Source: Phoma sp. XZ068 (Eukaryota; Ascomycota; Dothideomycetes; Pleosporales; Didymellaceae). From it: 64,000 nucleotides of DNA. The translations under genes were made by a program, and so were the position numbers. The notes under the pieces are model-generated. The model was not told where the DNA came from and did no database searches. It worked only from the letters and a program-made list of their open reading frames with translations. The stretch covers positions 124,001 through 188,000 of the forward strand of contig RBKR01000011.1 in NCBI GenBank assembly GCA_004835665.1, read 5' to 3'. Positions 9,600-21,584 of the stretch are shown here, in pieces; positions within the stretch are counted from its first letter, which is position 1; each line of letters opens with the position of its first letter.

Positions 9600-12365
9600 A
9601 TGGATTCCCCCGTCTCTCAAGATGTCTATCCGTCACGAGCCCCTGCGGTCAGGGCTACGTCGGCTGCGACACTGGTCCTGTGCACCGTGTTCGTCGTTCT
9701 TCGGTTGATGTCGAGGTTTTTCGTGGTCAAAAAACCAGGATGGGATGACTACACTATGATCGCAGCATGGCTGTTAGCGTTTGGCGCATCGTTCTCCATT
9801 ATTTACGGCACCACCAAAGGGCTAGGACGCCATCAAGATCACATCCCTGACGACTGGCTGGAATCAATGCAGCAATCCGCGTACGCTTTCTCGGTACTCT
9901 ACAACCCAGCACTGATGGCCACCAAGACGTCAATCCTGATCTTCTACCTCAGTCTATCCGAGACGCAGAAGATTTTCCGCTGGGCGACCATTTCAACACT
10001 CGTCGTCGTCAATGCAGGTGGATTGGCTCTGACTATTCTCAACATCGTTCAATGCCGACCTGTCAGTGCAGCATGGATGTCACCTGTACCTGCGACGGCA
10101 CACTGCACCAACATCGTTACCATATATCTATCATCCGCGCCGCTCAACATCATTACCGACCTGGCTATTCTGTTCCTCCCTATGCCTATCCTGACGAGCA
10201 TGCGACTACCGAGGAAGCAGAAGATCATCCTGGTAATCACCTTTGGATTTGGTATCTTCGTGGCTATTGTTGATGTCGTCCGCATTGCCTACCTCCAGAA
10301 CGCTCAACGAGCCACCCTAGTCGCTGCGCAGGCTGACCGCTCGGAGAGCGGTACAAACCAGAGGAACTCAAGCGACTTCTCGTGGTATGCCTCGCTCTCG
10401 TTCATGTGGAGTACAGTAGAGATCAACTTGGGTATCATGTGCGGCTGCGTGCCTGCAATGAAACCACTGGTTCGACGTTTCTTGCCGAGTTGGGTCATTG
10501 ATCACACTACATCGCGCGGCAACTCGGGCACACAAAGCGACGAGGCCCAGTTCCACCCAGATATCATCGAGGGATCACGGCGCAGATCTGATCAAGAAAC
10601 ACCCCCTGACACACCACTGAGCAAGCCTCCAGCAACCCAACCTGCGTTACGAGGTAACGACGAGCCACTGGGCATGATGGACTTCCTCACATCGCCCGAC
10701 ATGGACTTTTCACGAATGGACCGCACAAGCACCGCGGTTACCGCGGCACCAACGACGACGCGAAGTACGCGACGTGGTTCAATGACATTCTTTGACTTTG
10801 TCGACACAGGACAGAAGAAGAACATTACCTTGAGGAGCAACCGCGAATCCATCTACCCGGTATTGATGGTCACTATTTTGTTCTTCGTCTGGGGCTTTGC
10901 TTACGGTTTCCTGGACGTCCTCAATTCTCGGTTCCAGGAAATCGCACACATGAGTGATTGGCAAACGGTCGGACAGCATAGCGCCTACTACGTTGGCTAC
11001 CTCATTGGCCCCCTGACCTTCGGCCGTATTGTCTTCCAAGTCTGGGGTTTCAAAGTTTGTTATATGGTCGGGCTCGTGGTCTACGCTTGCGGAGCGTTGG
11101 TGTTCTGGCCCTCTGCTGTGCTCACCAACTTCCCTGCGTTCCTGGTCTCGAACTTCATCGTGGGTGCCGGCCTCTCGACCTTGGAGCTTGCTGCGAACCC
11201 TTTCATCGCTCTTTGTGGACCTCCCGAGTACGCCGAAGTGCGATTGAATCTCTCGCAGGGTGTGCAGGCGATCGGCACCATCGTATCGCCACTACTTGCT
11301 AAGAAGGTTTTGTTCACAGGCAACGCCTCTAGTTTGATCGACGTCCAGTGGACATATCTCGGCATATCATTCTTTAGCATCGCCTTGGCTGTGATCTACT
11401 TCTACGTACCATTACCAGAAGCCACCAACGAAGAGCTTGAGAATGCTAGCAGACGCTTGCCGGTTCCTCGGGATGCTACCATCAAGATTGGTCCCTGGCC
11501 TGTCAGAGTGATCTGGGTCAGCCTTGGACTCGCCGTCTTCTCTCAATTCTGCTATGTCGGTGGTCAAGAGTCGACATCGACATCGTACGCTGAATACCTT
11601 TCATTAGTCAGACCCTCGCTTGACTACGTCTCCCACCAAGCGATTGGTCACACCGCGTTCGCTGTCTCTCGATTCCTGGCGGCCTTCATAGATATTTGGG
11701 TCAAACCACGCTTCAGCCTGCTATTCTTCTACCTCGGAGCTGTAGCGTTCTCCGCCGCTGCTATTAACGCTACAGATTCCACCGGGGCCGCTATTCTGGT
11801 GATGGTCATGTTCTTCGAAGGCCCTCTATTCCCTCAGATCTTCGCTCAGGGTATCCGTGGAATGGGGAAACACACCAAGGATGCCTCAGTACTCCTCACA
11901 TCCGCAATCGGTGGCGGCGCCGTTTTCCCACCAATGATGTTCGCCGCACTCAAGATCCACAACGCGCAGTACGCATTCTGCGTCATTGTCGCCGTGTACG
12001 GTGCTGGCGCACTCTACCCAATCTGGCTTAACATTTTACCCGCCACCAGACAACTATCGGATCCCTGCCGCGACGAGCAGACAAGGCGTGAATCCGAGGC
12101 CGAAGAGAAGCGAAGGGAGTCCATGGGCCAAATAAGACCCAGGAGATGGAGCAAAGTCAAGAGCAGACTTAGCTTTGCCAACCGCGAGAAGGATCAACTG
12201 CCTTCTGTTGAGCACAGGGAGCGACGCAGCTGGCCCGAGGGCCTTGCACCGATTCCCGGTAGTCTTGACATCACACCAGAGCGAAGGCACTCGCAAGCCT
12301 TGTCGATTCAAAGTTCGAGCAGCAGCAGCAGCTCAAGCAGCGACGAATCGACTCCCGCTCGGTGA
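9600..12365 (+). CDS. Fusion of PTH11-like 7-TM rhodopsin domain and FucP-type MFS transporter
   Basis: One uninterrupted reading frame of 921 residues from the first ATG. Residues about 15-297 match the fungal rhodopsin/PTH11-like integral membrane family: seven hydrophobic segments, WDDYTMIAAWLLAFG after TM1, conserved QCRPVSAAW and a Cys before TM5. A hydrophilic linker (about 298-415) follows. Residues about 418-815 match the FHS/L-fucose permease MFS family (FFVWGFAYGFLDVLNSRFQ, then LELAANPFIALCGPPEYAEVRLNLSQ). The C-terminal tail is charged and ends in a poly-Ser run. The N-terminal part suggests sensing, the C-terminal part sugar or other solute uptake. No stop or credible splice pair separates the halves, so a fused product is inferred. 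Two adjacent genes joined by lost signals remain possible without transcript data. Confidence 0.85.
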   Translation: MDSPVSQDVYPSRAPAVRATSAATLVLCTVFVVLRLMSRFFVVKKPGWDDYTMIAAWLLAFGASFSIIYGTTKGLGRHQDHIPDDWLESMQQSAYAFSVLYNPALMATKTSILIFYLSLSETQKIFRWATISTLVVVNAGGLALTILNIVQCRPVSAAWMSPVPATAHCTNIVTIYLSSAPLNIITDLAILFLPMPILTSMRLPRKQKIILVITFGFGIFVAIVDVVRIAYLQNAQRATLVAAQADRSESGTNQRNSSDFSWYASLSFMWSTVEINLGIMCGCVPAMKPLVRRFLPSWVIDHTTSRGNSGTQSDEAQFHPDIIEGSRRRSDQETPPDTPLSKPPATQPALRGNDEPLGMMDFLTSPDMDFSRMDRTSTAVTAAPTTTRSTRRGSMTFFDFVDTGQKKNITLRSNRESIYPVLMVTILFFVWGFAYGFLDVLNSRFQEIAHMSDWQTVGQHSAYYVGYLIGPLTFGRIVFQVWGFKVCYMVGLVVYACGALVFWPSAVLTNFPAFLVSNFIVGAGLSTLELAANPFIALCGPPEYAEVRLNLSQGVQAIGTIVSPLLAKKVLFTGNASSLIDVQWTYLGISFFSIALAVIYFYVPLPEATNEELENASRRLPVPRDATIKIGPWPVRVIWVSLGLAVFSQFCYVGGQESTSTSYAEYLSLVRPSLDYVSHQAIGHTAFAVSRFLAAFIDIWVKPRFSLLFFYLGAVAFSAAAINATDSTGAAILVMVMFFEGPLFPQIFAQGIRGMGKHTKDASVLLTSAIGGGAVFPPMMFAALKIHNAQYAFCVIVAVYGAGALYPIWLNILPATRQLSDPCRDEQTRRESEAEEKRRESMGQIRPRRWSKVKSRLSFANREKDQLPSVEHRERRSWPEGLAPIPGSLDITPERRHSQALSIQSSSSSSSSSSDESTPAR

Positions 12366-13208
12366 TCAACGTATGATTTACGATTGTGTTTGCATTGCGT
12401 TACGGCGTTACGAGAGATACCATGGGCGGCTTTTGTTAGGTTTTGGGCATGCACAGGGTCGTGCTTGCCATGTTGTATGATATCAGGCTTCCTCGTTTCT
12501 GCGATCTTGTATCGTAGCTATAGTGACATGATGTATATACAATCACATATATGCTTATTACACATGTTCCGACTGCTGCAGCTGACGTCGTATGCCACAG
12601 TACTGTCCGTGAAGAGCTAGCAGGTATTGGGCATGTTTGCAGTCCCAAAGAGGTAGTGTTCACGACGTTAACATGTAGGCTATGTGGCCAACGATCATCA
12701 AACAAGACATTCACATGAGGCTGCGTTGCAGAGCCAATCACGGCGGTTCGCGGCAACTGACTAGAGCTTCAGATGTCAGGGAGCAGCAGCGCGAGGTACT
12801 CGGCAAGATACCACGCATTGCTACAGAAGTTTCGGTCCGTCTGTAGCAAAGTGCAGAGAGCCAGATTACTTACAAGATCCGAGGCGGCCACCCATCTGAA
12901 ATGCCCCTCTGTAGACGTTAAGAGTTCTGCTTGCAGTGCTGATAGTCGGCTTTGGATGTTGCCGTTAGCTGTGACGAACCTCGGCATCTCCACCCCCGCG
13001 TCCTTGAATCCTGGGGTTGGTCGGCTTTATTACCTTGCCACATACGTCCTCACTTTATAGCGCTGCCACTGCTCTTGCTGAAGCTGTTACGTCCTCGTCT
13101 TACTTTTACAAAAGTTCCATTGAATTGCATTCAGCTTCATTGCTTGAGTGTTGAATAGCCTGACTTAATTACTGCACGCCTCGCTTTCATCCACAGACAA
13201 TCGCCAAC
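12366..13208. other. Intergenic region, nothing recognised
   Basis: This holds the 3' end of the fusion gene and the promoter of the thiolase. Short frames on both strands at 12436-13060 lack domain content. The final 60 bases are pyrimidine-rich up to the thiolase ATG. Confidence 0.5.
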
Positions 13209-14682
13209 ATGGTCGGCCAGAAACAGCCCGTCTACGTCCTCGGCGTGGGCATGACAAAGGTAGAATCAAACTGTGTATAGTACGAACGACGACTGACAGT
13301 CTGTAGTTCATCAAGCCCCGCGGCAAAGTCGACTACCCCGAGCTCGGATTCGAGGCTGGCGTGAAGGCCATGCTCGATGCCCACATCAACTACGATGATG
13401 TCGACCAGGGCGTTGCATGCTATTGCTACGGCGACTCGACATGCGGTCAGCGTGTCTTCTACCAGTTCGGCATGACCGGCATTCCCGTCTATAACGTCAA
13501 CAACAACTGCTCCACTGGCTCCACTGGTCTGTACATGGGCAGGAACATGATTGCACACGGTGCTGCGGACTGCGTGCTGGTTGTTGGCTTCGAGAAGATG
13601 TTCCCTGGATCGCTCCAGACCTTCTTCCAGGATCGCTCGAACCCTACCGCCACGACCAACTTGATCATGAAGGAGACGAGGGGAATCACCAAGGCGCCTG
13701 GTGCTGCTCAGCTTTTCGGCAACGCAGGACGTGAGCACATGGAGAAGTACGTAGCCTCCTACCACCGCTCTCTTTCATCTGTATACTAATCCTTCCCAGA
13801 TACGGCTCCGAGATGAAAGACTTTGCAGAAATCGCCCGCATCAACCACGCCCACTCCAAGAACAACCCATACTCTCAGTTCCAAGACGAATACACCCTCG
13901 ACCAAGTCATGAAATCCACCATGATCCACGAGCCCCTAACAAAACTGCAATGCTGCCCGACCTCCGACGGCGCCGCCGCCACAGTCCTCTGCTCCCAGGC
14001 CTTCCTCGACGCCCGCCCCGAGCTCAAAGACCAAGCCATCCTCATTGCGGGCCAACGCCTCGCAACCGACACTCCCGCGCTCTTCAACCGCAGCGCAATC
14101 GACCTCATCGGCTACTCCATGAGCGAGCTGGCAGCCCGCGAAGCCCTGGCAGAAGCCTCCACCAGCCCCGCCGACGTCAAAGTATGCGAGCTGCACGACT
14201 GCTTCTCCGCAAACGAAATGGTCACCATCGAAGCGCTGGGTCTCGCGCCCAAGGGAAAAGCCCACGAACTCATTCGCAAAGGCGGAATCACGTATGGCGG
14301 ACAAGTCGTCATCAATCCCTCCGGCGGACTGATATCAAAGGGCCACCCGCTTGGCGCAACGGGACTCGCGCAGTGCGCAGAGCTAGTCTGGCATTTGCGC
14401 GGGTGGGCGAACAACCGCAGTGTCAAGGACACCAAGGTCGCGCTGCAGCATAACCTCGGTCTGGGCGGCGCGGTCGTATGTACGGTGTATAAGCGGGGTG
14501 ATGGGAGTGCGGCGCAGGATAAGAGCGATGAGGCTGTTGGTAAGCTGAATGGGCTGGGGTACAATCCTGCGACGCAGGCGAAGGGGTTTACACAGGCGCA
14601 GGTTGATAGCGTGAGGAGTAAGAAGGCGAGGAGTGAGTGGGCGCTGCAGGATGTCGCGCAGAAGGTTGAGTCGAGGTTTTAG
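13209..14682 (+). CDS. SCP2-type (SCPx-like) thiolase / acetyl-CoA acyltransferase
   Basis: Three exons (13209-13259, 13307-13746, 13800-14682) give 457 residues. The thiolase fold is clear: nucleophilic Cys in NNNCSTGSTGLYMGRNMI, the HDCFSANEM histidine motif and the C-terminal GHPLGATG motif. This arrangement is that of the sterol carrier protein x thiolase subfamily, which cleaves 3-ketoacyl-CoAs, including branched chains, in peroxisomes. No SCP2 lipid-binding domain is fused at the C-terminus, and the protein ends ESRF, a poor match to a canonical PTS1 tripeptide. The 51-bp first exon encodes MVGQKQPVYVLGVGMTK and joins in frame to the FIKPRG strand. Family assignment is secure; location and substrate are inferred. 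Confidence 0.93.
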
Positions 14683-15031
14683 GGGTTTCTTAGCGGTTAG
14701 CTTGTAGTTTTGTGAAGTATAGTGTTTACTTACAAGACTGATCCACTTGAAGGCATTTCTGCTGTACACTCAATCCAATCACCGTGTGTGCTTACACTCT
14801 GCATTTTAGTGAAGAGAAGGTAGAGTAACATGATCAGCTTTATGTCTTGATGAGTCTAAGTTCTAGCACCAAGCACATGTGCTCCCTCGCATTGCCATTC
14901 GCTATGCAACACCAATATGCAACCAGAAAACGCCATTCCAGAACTCCTCGCACGTTCCTCGTCCTGTAGAGGCCAAATACCATTGCGTTCGTTTCGTCGT
15001 GTAAGCAGGAATAAGTGGCATATACAATCAC
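14683..15031. other. Convergent 3' intergenic region
   Basis: The 349 bp between the stop codons of the thiolase (plus) and the PP1 inhibitor (minus). No reading frame or structural RNA is evident; probably 3' UTRs and terminators of both genes. Confidence 0.5.
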
Positions 15032-15658
15032 CTACGTCTGCTTTCTAGGCTTCGGAATCTTCTCATAGGCGTTTGGACTCGGCGCCCTCTTCGGCTTCCT
15101 CCTTGGCTTGCTGCTCCCCTCGCCTGGCCCGTGGTCGTGTTCGCAGTTGTCGTGGTTGTGCGCGTGTTGATCTGGCTTTCCAGGTCGTCGAGAGCCCCTG
15201 CTTGGGCGCGCGGTGCTGTTGTCTGGCTCGCTGTCTGAGTCGTCCGAGCTGGAGCTGTCTGACGAAGACTCGTCGCTGGATTCGCCAGCTTCGCGCGGGG
15301 CGTGGAATATACAGCACACTAAAATCATGTCGTTAGCTTCTGGTGTGCACCTATATAGTTCACTCGCATAGGTGCCTTGCTCCTCTCGCAGCTGTTATGA
15401 AGCAATGGCAAACCTAATCTCTACGGTGCTCTACGGTGTTGAGGGATGTGTAAATGTACCTTTACTGCTCTTCTTGCCCATGCCCTCATTATCTATGACA
15501 TCTTCCGCCCACTGGATGTGTCTGCGCTCCTCTGGTGCGGCACGTAAGCGCAGAACGCCCGACGGTGCAGGAAGACGCAGCACAGAGCGCGTCTCTTCGA
15601 TAGTATGGCTGCCAGTGTCGCGGAGGGGCGTCGCGGTGCGTGAGGGTACGTTCGACAT
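15032..15658 (-). CDS. YPI1: Type 1 protein phosphatase inhibitor YPI1 (inhibitor-3 / PPP1R11 family)
   Basis: Two exons on the complement (15658-15460, then 15318-15032; 141-nt intron) give 161 residues. The family signature spans the splice: IQWAEDVIDNEGMGKKSSK in exon 1 followed by VCCIFHAPR in exon 2, formed by a G|TG junction. Upstream, VLRLRAAPEERRHIQW carries the PP1-docking region. The remainder is a Ser/Asp/Glu-rich segment, a His/Asp/Cys-rich patch (DQHAHNHDNCEHDHG) and a basic tail (KPRRKPKRAPSP), as usual in ascomycete homologues. It binds and restrains nuclear PP1 (Glc7-type), affecting glycogen metabolism, ion homeostasis and mitosis in yeast. The chosen ATG starts MSNVPSRTATPL; the open frame upstream has no conserved content. 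Confidence 0.93.
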
Positions 15659-18395
15659 TGTGGGTCGCGCAGTGAATTGTGCGAGGAGGTAGGCAGCAAT
15701 GGTTGTCGAGAAAAGTAGTTGAGGGTGTTGAGTGCGTGGCTTGACACTGGACCCTGGTTGAGATGCGGGATTGGTGGGGGTTGCACAGGCTCTCGGCGGC
15801 GTGTTGTGAGTGCTGGTTGGGTGCCAAGGCCGAGTACTTATGAGCTCTGCGTTATGTGAGGCGGTGGCAGGTGATGGGCGAGGGTGAGGCGAGTTGCGCG
15901 TCCGCGGCTGTGAAGTGTCGTGTGCTGCACGTCTTTGCTGGACAAAGGTGATTTGTCTGGAGACCGAGGCTAACAAGCTGCGTCATTGCGGCTTCCGCAT
16001 TCGGTCAGTTACACAACACCATATTTCCATCACGACATTCGATATGAAGTACATTAGTAGCAAGCCCTGATACCGTACGACCTACACTCTGCAAGCTGAC
16101 ACGATGACGGCGGTGTCTGTACGCACCAACACCTCTGCTTATGTCTCCATCTGGGAGGTGACTTCAGCCTGTCATAACATGTCACACTACCTGAGCCGAG
16201 CAGTGGCTCACGAATGCAGGCACGCCCGCAGTCAGTCTAACATGTACAAGAGTTGAAGTCATGGGCCGAGTTGTATTGAAAGCAGTGACAACAGCATGTT
16301 GACGTCTGCCATCGTGGACAGGCATGCCGCGCCAACATGATCGTGAGTAGGATGGATCAACATGGAGAAGTTTCCCGATTACTCCTGAAAAATTGATAGC
16401 TCGAGTCTCGAGGAAAGGCCGCTTGTGCCCTAACATCATCGAGGATCGAATGTCTCGAGGCCACGACCCGTACCACAATCCCCTGGATGCACCACCTCGG
16501 GCGCAGCTGTGCACGTATCGACGTATCGTATGCGTATCAACACCCTGTTGGCTTTGCACACGAGAACGTGGATCAATTTTTGTGCCAGTCGGAAAGCGCA
16601 TGCAACGATCAGCACCTGTTAGTCAGCGAGAATGTGAAGCTTGATGCTTCCAAGCAAACAGCGTCCATGCCTACGGAAGAGACTTCTAGAACGCCACTGT
16701 CATCACACTATAATAGTCTCGCCACTGTTGAGACACAGAACTCTTCAGAAAATCTTGGAGAAATGGCGGTAATTTGCGGGTTTGATGAAGGGGGTGCCTT
16801 GTCGATCTGCAACCACTCAACGAGATTTGCTCTTCCTTGGTGTCGTGCTTTGAGCAGACCGCGCAAGACCGAGTGCAAGGCTACCCTGCCGCGCACCGAA
16901 CAGCAGCCGAAGATAAATTGATAAAGAACGACGCGTCCCGCCGACCGCAGTCGTGGAGAAATCGGATCGCCGTCTGGTTGCCCTCGGATATCGCGTGATG
17001 TCCCCCGGCACGAAACTGTCGTTTGCACAGCACAAGAGGGGAGAAGCCTGGCATCACCAACTGCACAATCCTCTAATCTTGCAGCGCGCTGTGAGGCCTA
17101 AACCAAGGCTGGCGAAGCTAATCTAAGAAGAAGCTGGTCCGCAAGATATGCTTGGCTGGAACGTCCGGCTGTGCAGACCGCAGTGGGCTCGGGGGATACT
17201 ATATGCAGACGACAGTCCGGACGGTGAGGTGCACAGCTGGGCATGAGGCTGTGGCACTGTGGGCGCGGGAAATGAAGCCACGCAGGCCGGAGTTCTGGAC
17301 TGTGGGCAACCCACTTTGCTGGAATAGGGGAAGAATGCACTTGGCCCGACGGGGTGGCCTAAGGGGACAGCGTCGCCGGGCAACATGAAGAATTTGTGTA
17401 GCCTCGAGGGAACGGTAGCAGCAGCTGAGTCGAACAGTTATCACGTCTTGCCACACAAATGCCGTCAAGCCTCAGGGGCGAGGCGCTTCAGGACACTGTT
17501 GTGTGGTTTGCAGGCACGACATCGAACCCTGTCGGTAATCTGAGCTGGTGGGCTTCTGGCCAATCACGGCCCAAAATTCTTCCCCGCTAATATGGTTCCT
17601 GCGCTACGCACGGGATCTTCGCTGTTCCTAAACAACGGCCACGGCGCAGCCACTCGGTCATTCAGGAGATGCCGCTTGCAGACGACCGACATATGCGGCG
17701 GATGTGATCTTCTCGGGATGCTGGGAAGATGAACATCGCATTGAGACGAGAGGTGATATGCTCGCTGCGACGGTACCTCGAGCAGAACAAAGGGATTGTG
17801 TGCTGCACATGTCTCAGTACAGTAAATAGCTCAAGAATGCACCAAGTAGATTAAACACCGTGGCTGACCCTACGATTCACTACGCTCGGCAGGCCTGACC
17901 CGTGCAACGGCCCACTTGTGCCAATAGGAGGCGCCTGTCATCCAGAGTGACCGGACTCCAAGCTCCTCTCGCGAAGTGCGGCGCCTCATCTACTGCTGCC
18001 GCCCGGCCTTTCCTCTTCCTTCACCTCACTTCGTGGGCGCCGCTCGCTCGTAATCCTCCACCAGAGTTTATCAGCTCGCAGTCCGTATCTTACCCCAGTC
18101 ATTCTTTTTTGGGCCCGGAGAGAGCAGCGTTTATTTTGACCGACACCGATTCCCTTCCTTGCACATACGCTGCTTATACACATCGCAAACCTGCATATAC
18201 ACATAACATACACTCGCTTGGCCATATACGATTACGACCTCACGCGCCGTTAATACTCAATCCCACACTGCACCTGGAACACTCGTACACCTAGCATATA
18301 CAACAACCATCTGCGACACCCCCTTGGCCCACGGCTGCCTTGCATAGATTGCTCCCTACCCCGGATTGGCGGAGGAAGAGAAACACGTTGAAACA
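15659..18395. other. 2.7-kb intergenic region, no supported gene
   Basis: Divergent spacer between the minus-strand PP1 inhibitor and the plus-strand membrane protein. Frames of 70-180 codons occur on both strands (for example 16182-16601 minus and 16487-16921 plus), but none shows a domain, signal peptide or consistent splice sites. From about 17900 the DNA becomes CT-rich with CATATACAC-like repeats, suggesting a long 5' UTR for the next gene. Confidence 0.45.
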
Positions 18396-20523
18396 ATGCA
18401 GCACCGCCAGATGCACCACTTTGCGGGGAGAGGACTTCACGTTGGTTCTGCAAGCCGCACAATGCTCGACGAAGCCACCAAGGTCCTCGCCGCCCGCGAC
18501 GCCTCGACATGTACCAGCGACAGCGAGCCCGGCTGCACCAAGCCTACACAAGTCCCCACACTCGCCATTGCTCTTGCCATTGTGTAGGTTGTCTGAGATT
18601 GCTGCCTTGTTCTCGCTAATCATGTGCAGTGTTCCGATTGTTGGTATCTCAGTTGTACTGTTCTTCCTGCATCGCAGGAATAAGCGGAAGCTGGCGGAAG
18701 AGGACAAGGATAAGTACCGCTCGATGGACTTTGGCCTGGAGGACAAGGGGCCTGGAGGTCGCGTTGGCTCGAAGAAGGGACCTGAGATGTCTATTAGCGA
18801 TTTCGAGAAGAAGGGCACACACGACCGTGGTATCTCGCTGGAACATGGAAGCCCCTACATTCTGCCTGTTGGCCTGCACGGCTCCCGCGAGTCGTTCCAC
18901 TCGCTCTCCCGATCGAACCACGACCCCCATGACCCCTACCGCCCAGTAACCTTCATGACCGATGCCGCCAGCGTTCGCAGCTCAAGCCGCGCATACGGAA
19001 AAGACAACGGCTCCCTGTACACATCATCAAGCGCAGGCACAAGAGGCAGGGCCAACGACAACCTCGGTCTCCTTCAGAATGCGCAAAGAATGTCCACATC
19101 GAACCCTGTCCGCGGCGAATCATTGTCTCCCGACGGTGCAAGGTCACCACAGTTTCCCGACCCAGCAGCTCCCCCCCTTAGCCCACTGAACCCTCGATCA
19201 AACGACCAATTCCCTACACCACCACCGCGCGTTGCATCTCCGGAAGCCAATGGCCCTGATGGATCAGGTATCAAGCAACAATACGCCGCCTTCACGCCTA
19301 CCACGGACGTCCCCAAGATCATGATCCCTGACGTCGATGCTAAGAGCAAGGCGGTCAACAAGTCCCCTGTCGAGAAAACCACCAAGTTCCCTCCTCGCAT
19401 CCAGTCTCAGCAGGCTGTCGTCTCCCACGGTCCATCCAACAGCATCCTCAGCACCTCTAGCTACGGTGATGCTTTCCAGGTCACACCGCCTTCGCCTCGT
19501 CAGAGTCAGCCAACAATTTACGAAGATCCCACTCCTGTAGCACCGGCACCTCTGCGTCCTCAGCCTTCCAACGACGCTAGATTGAGCATCAGCGAGTTCG
19601 GTCAGAACAACAACCGCCTGTCCATGAGCTTACGCCCCATGCCTCCTATGAACGATGACCCTGAAGAGAACCCTGAGGACCGCGCCAACCGCATTCGATC
19701 ATTCTACAAGGAGTACTTCGACGATTCAAAGCCTGAGCCTGCCGGTGGACACCAGTACACTGACTACTACGAGGACTACAGCTCCGAGTACCTCGATGGC
19801 GCTGTTTATGATTCACAAGCGAAGGGCTTCGTTGCTGCGCAGCCCAACGCACCCTTTGCTGAGCCCATTGTCCGTCGCGCCATGACACCTCCTCCACGAG
19901 CACCCCCGCGTTTCCGCAGCGGCACGGTTGGCGGTAGCAACCCACACATGTCCAATGGTTCCATGGCATCATCTCAGTACCCCCCACGCAACATGTCTTC
20001 GATGAGCGGACGCCTGCCCGCTCCTGGACCCAGGAAGCCCCTACCACCGCCATCCGCACTCTCTTCGCTGCCCACACCCGGAAAGCTGACCGAGAACTCC
20101 ATGGTCTTCGATGCCGCCGATTTCGCTCCCCCAGTCTCATACCGCGACAGGCAGAACGGTGTGCGCCCAGATAGCCCCCTCGGTGCTCCTAGGCCGTTCA
20201 GCCCTGCCGTCCGCCCCCACACTCCGCTTGCCAGTGCTTACGACGACCTCGCCGTAATGCCCAGCCCCCATCTGCTCCGCAAGTCTGGCACCTTCACAGC
20301 GCTCGACTTCGCGCCGCCACCAAGGTTCCGTGACCCCGGTTCGTCACACGCTTCCGATGCTGGCTCGATCCGCTCGAACCGCTCCGGCATGTCCAACAAC
20401 GCACAATACGCTATCCGCAGCGGCGCCAACCGCGTCAGCAGGATACCCAAGGAAGTCGTCACCACCAAAGACAACATCATGGACCAATTGCGGCCGCAGA
20501 TGAGCTTAGTCACGAAGGGATAG
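18396..20523 (+). CDS. Single-pass membrane protein with long disordered cytoplasmic tail
   Basis: Two exons (18396-18583 and 18630-20523; 46-nt intron) give 693 residues. One transmembrane helix (LAIALAIVVPIVGISVVLFF, residues about 55-75) is assembled exactly across the intron and is followed by a basic stop-transfer stretch (HRRNKRK), implying an N-out, C-in topology. About 600 Pro/Ser/Asn-rich residues follow with short conserved islands: RANRIRSFYKEYFDD, a Tyr-rich DYYEDYSSEYLDG, and RAMTPPPRAPPRF. There is no cleavable signal peptide. Similar proteins are widespread in Pezizomycotina and, to my knowledge, uncharacterised. Pro-rich motifs and many SP/TP sites suggest a phosphorylated scaffold at the plasma membrane or wall interface, which is inference. 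The start chosen is the first ATG after the pyrimidine-rich leader. Confidence 0.85.
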
Positions 20524-21584
20524 TCCGAACTCTGATGCTTTGCTACCCGGCTCACACGCCTTTGACGACAATTCTATATACCAACCACCAGCTCACTAGC
20601 TGAGCATCCTTTGTCCCCCACACAAAAGCTCATAACATCGCACACACATGACGACTATGGCATAGATAGCTAGCGTTCTTGACGCCTCCCTTTCTTGGCT
20701 TTTCTCAATTCTCAATTCTACACTTCAGTGCGCCCAGGTAGTGTACATAGGGCTCTCTTCTTATAGCGATTAGCGGCAAGGCATGGCGTTACAAATGTCT
20801 AATTTATATTTCTCATTATCGGACACATACACACATACTTTTGAGTGGAGGTGGGGATCGATGTGATAGGGGATTTGCAGGTGTAGATGGAGTTGCAAAC
20901 AGAGATGGTGAGGGAGAGGGAGATCTTGATGTGAAGTTAGAGATCCAATGGATTGATATACCGTTGAAATGCTGTATCGTGTTTGGTTGTGGCGTGATGA
21001 ATCCGTGTGAGGGTTTTGAGATAACGCTAGCATTAGCAACTTACTTTGACCTGTCACCATGTAGTTGGTAGTGGTCGAGTTGTATAGGCTATAAAGGAGG
21101 TGTGGATGTATGTTAGGATGGGGTGGCTGGTGTAAGGATAGGTGTGTATCTCAAGGACTGGATAAGATGCTGGTCTTAAGGCTTGGTTTGAACTATTGGA
21201 AGCATTCGAAAGTTGCAGTGGTGTTATACAAGAGCTTTGGAGGGGTTGGAATTTGGTGTCGTGAGCTATAAGACTAAGTGTGTATATTCTCAATGACTCG
21301 ACCAGATCCTTCCAAGTGTCCTGCCACTGCTGCTACTATTACTGCTAGTGATTTAGGAGGCCTTGAGTTTCAAAGTCAAGCAAAACGTTCATCTCATCTT
21401 TAGATTGGTGAGCAAGAAGTTCGCTGACAATTCGAATTGCAATTCTAGATTTGAGACTCACCTTCACCTCACTGCAGTCAAATTGGCTGCCGCAAAATCT
21501 CTTCTGCTCCAAACTCCCTTGCCTTTGCAGTCTCATCCGCACCGCCCTCTCTCGCCTTTGCAATTCCTTCACGCACTTCCAACA
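20524..21584. other. Intergenic region, nothing recognised
   Basis: 3' region of the membrane protein gene and promoter of the BTB gene. A purine-rich stretch at about 20845-20940 (GATGGAGTTG/GAGGGAGAGG) gives open but low-complexity frames on the opposite strand. No RNA gene or repeat unit longer than a few bases is evident. Confidence 0.5.

Noticed and set aside
13232..13765. 177-codon frame antisense to the thiolase
   Set aside because: Shadow of the thiolase coding bias; passes through its introns without any splice logic.
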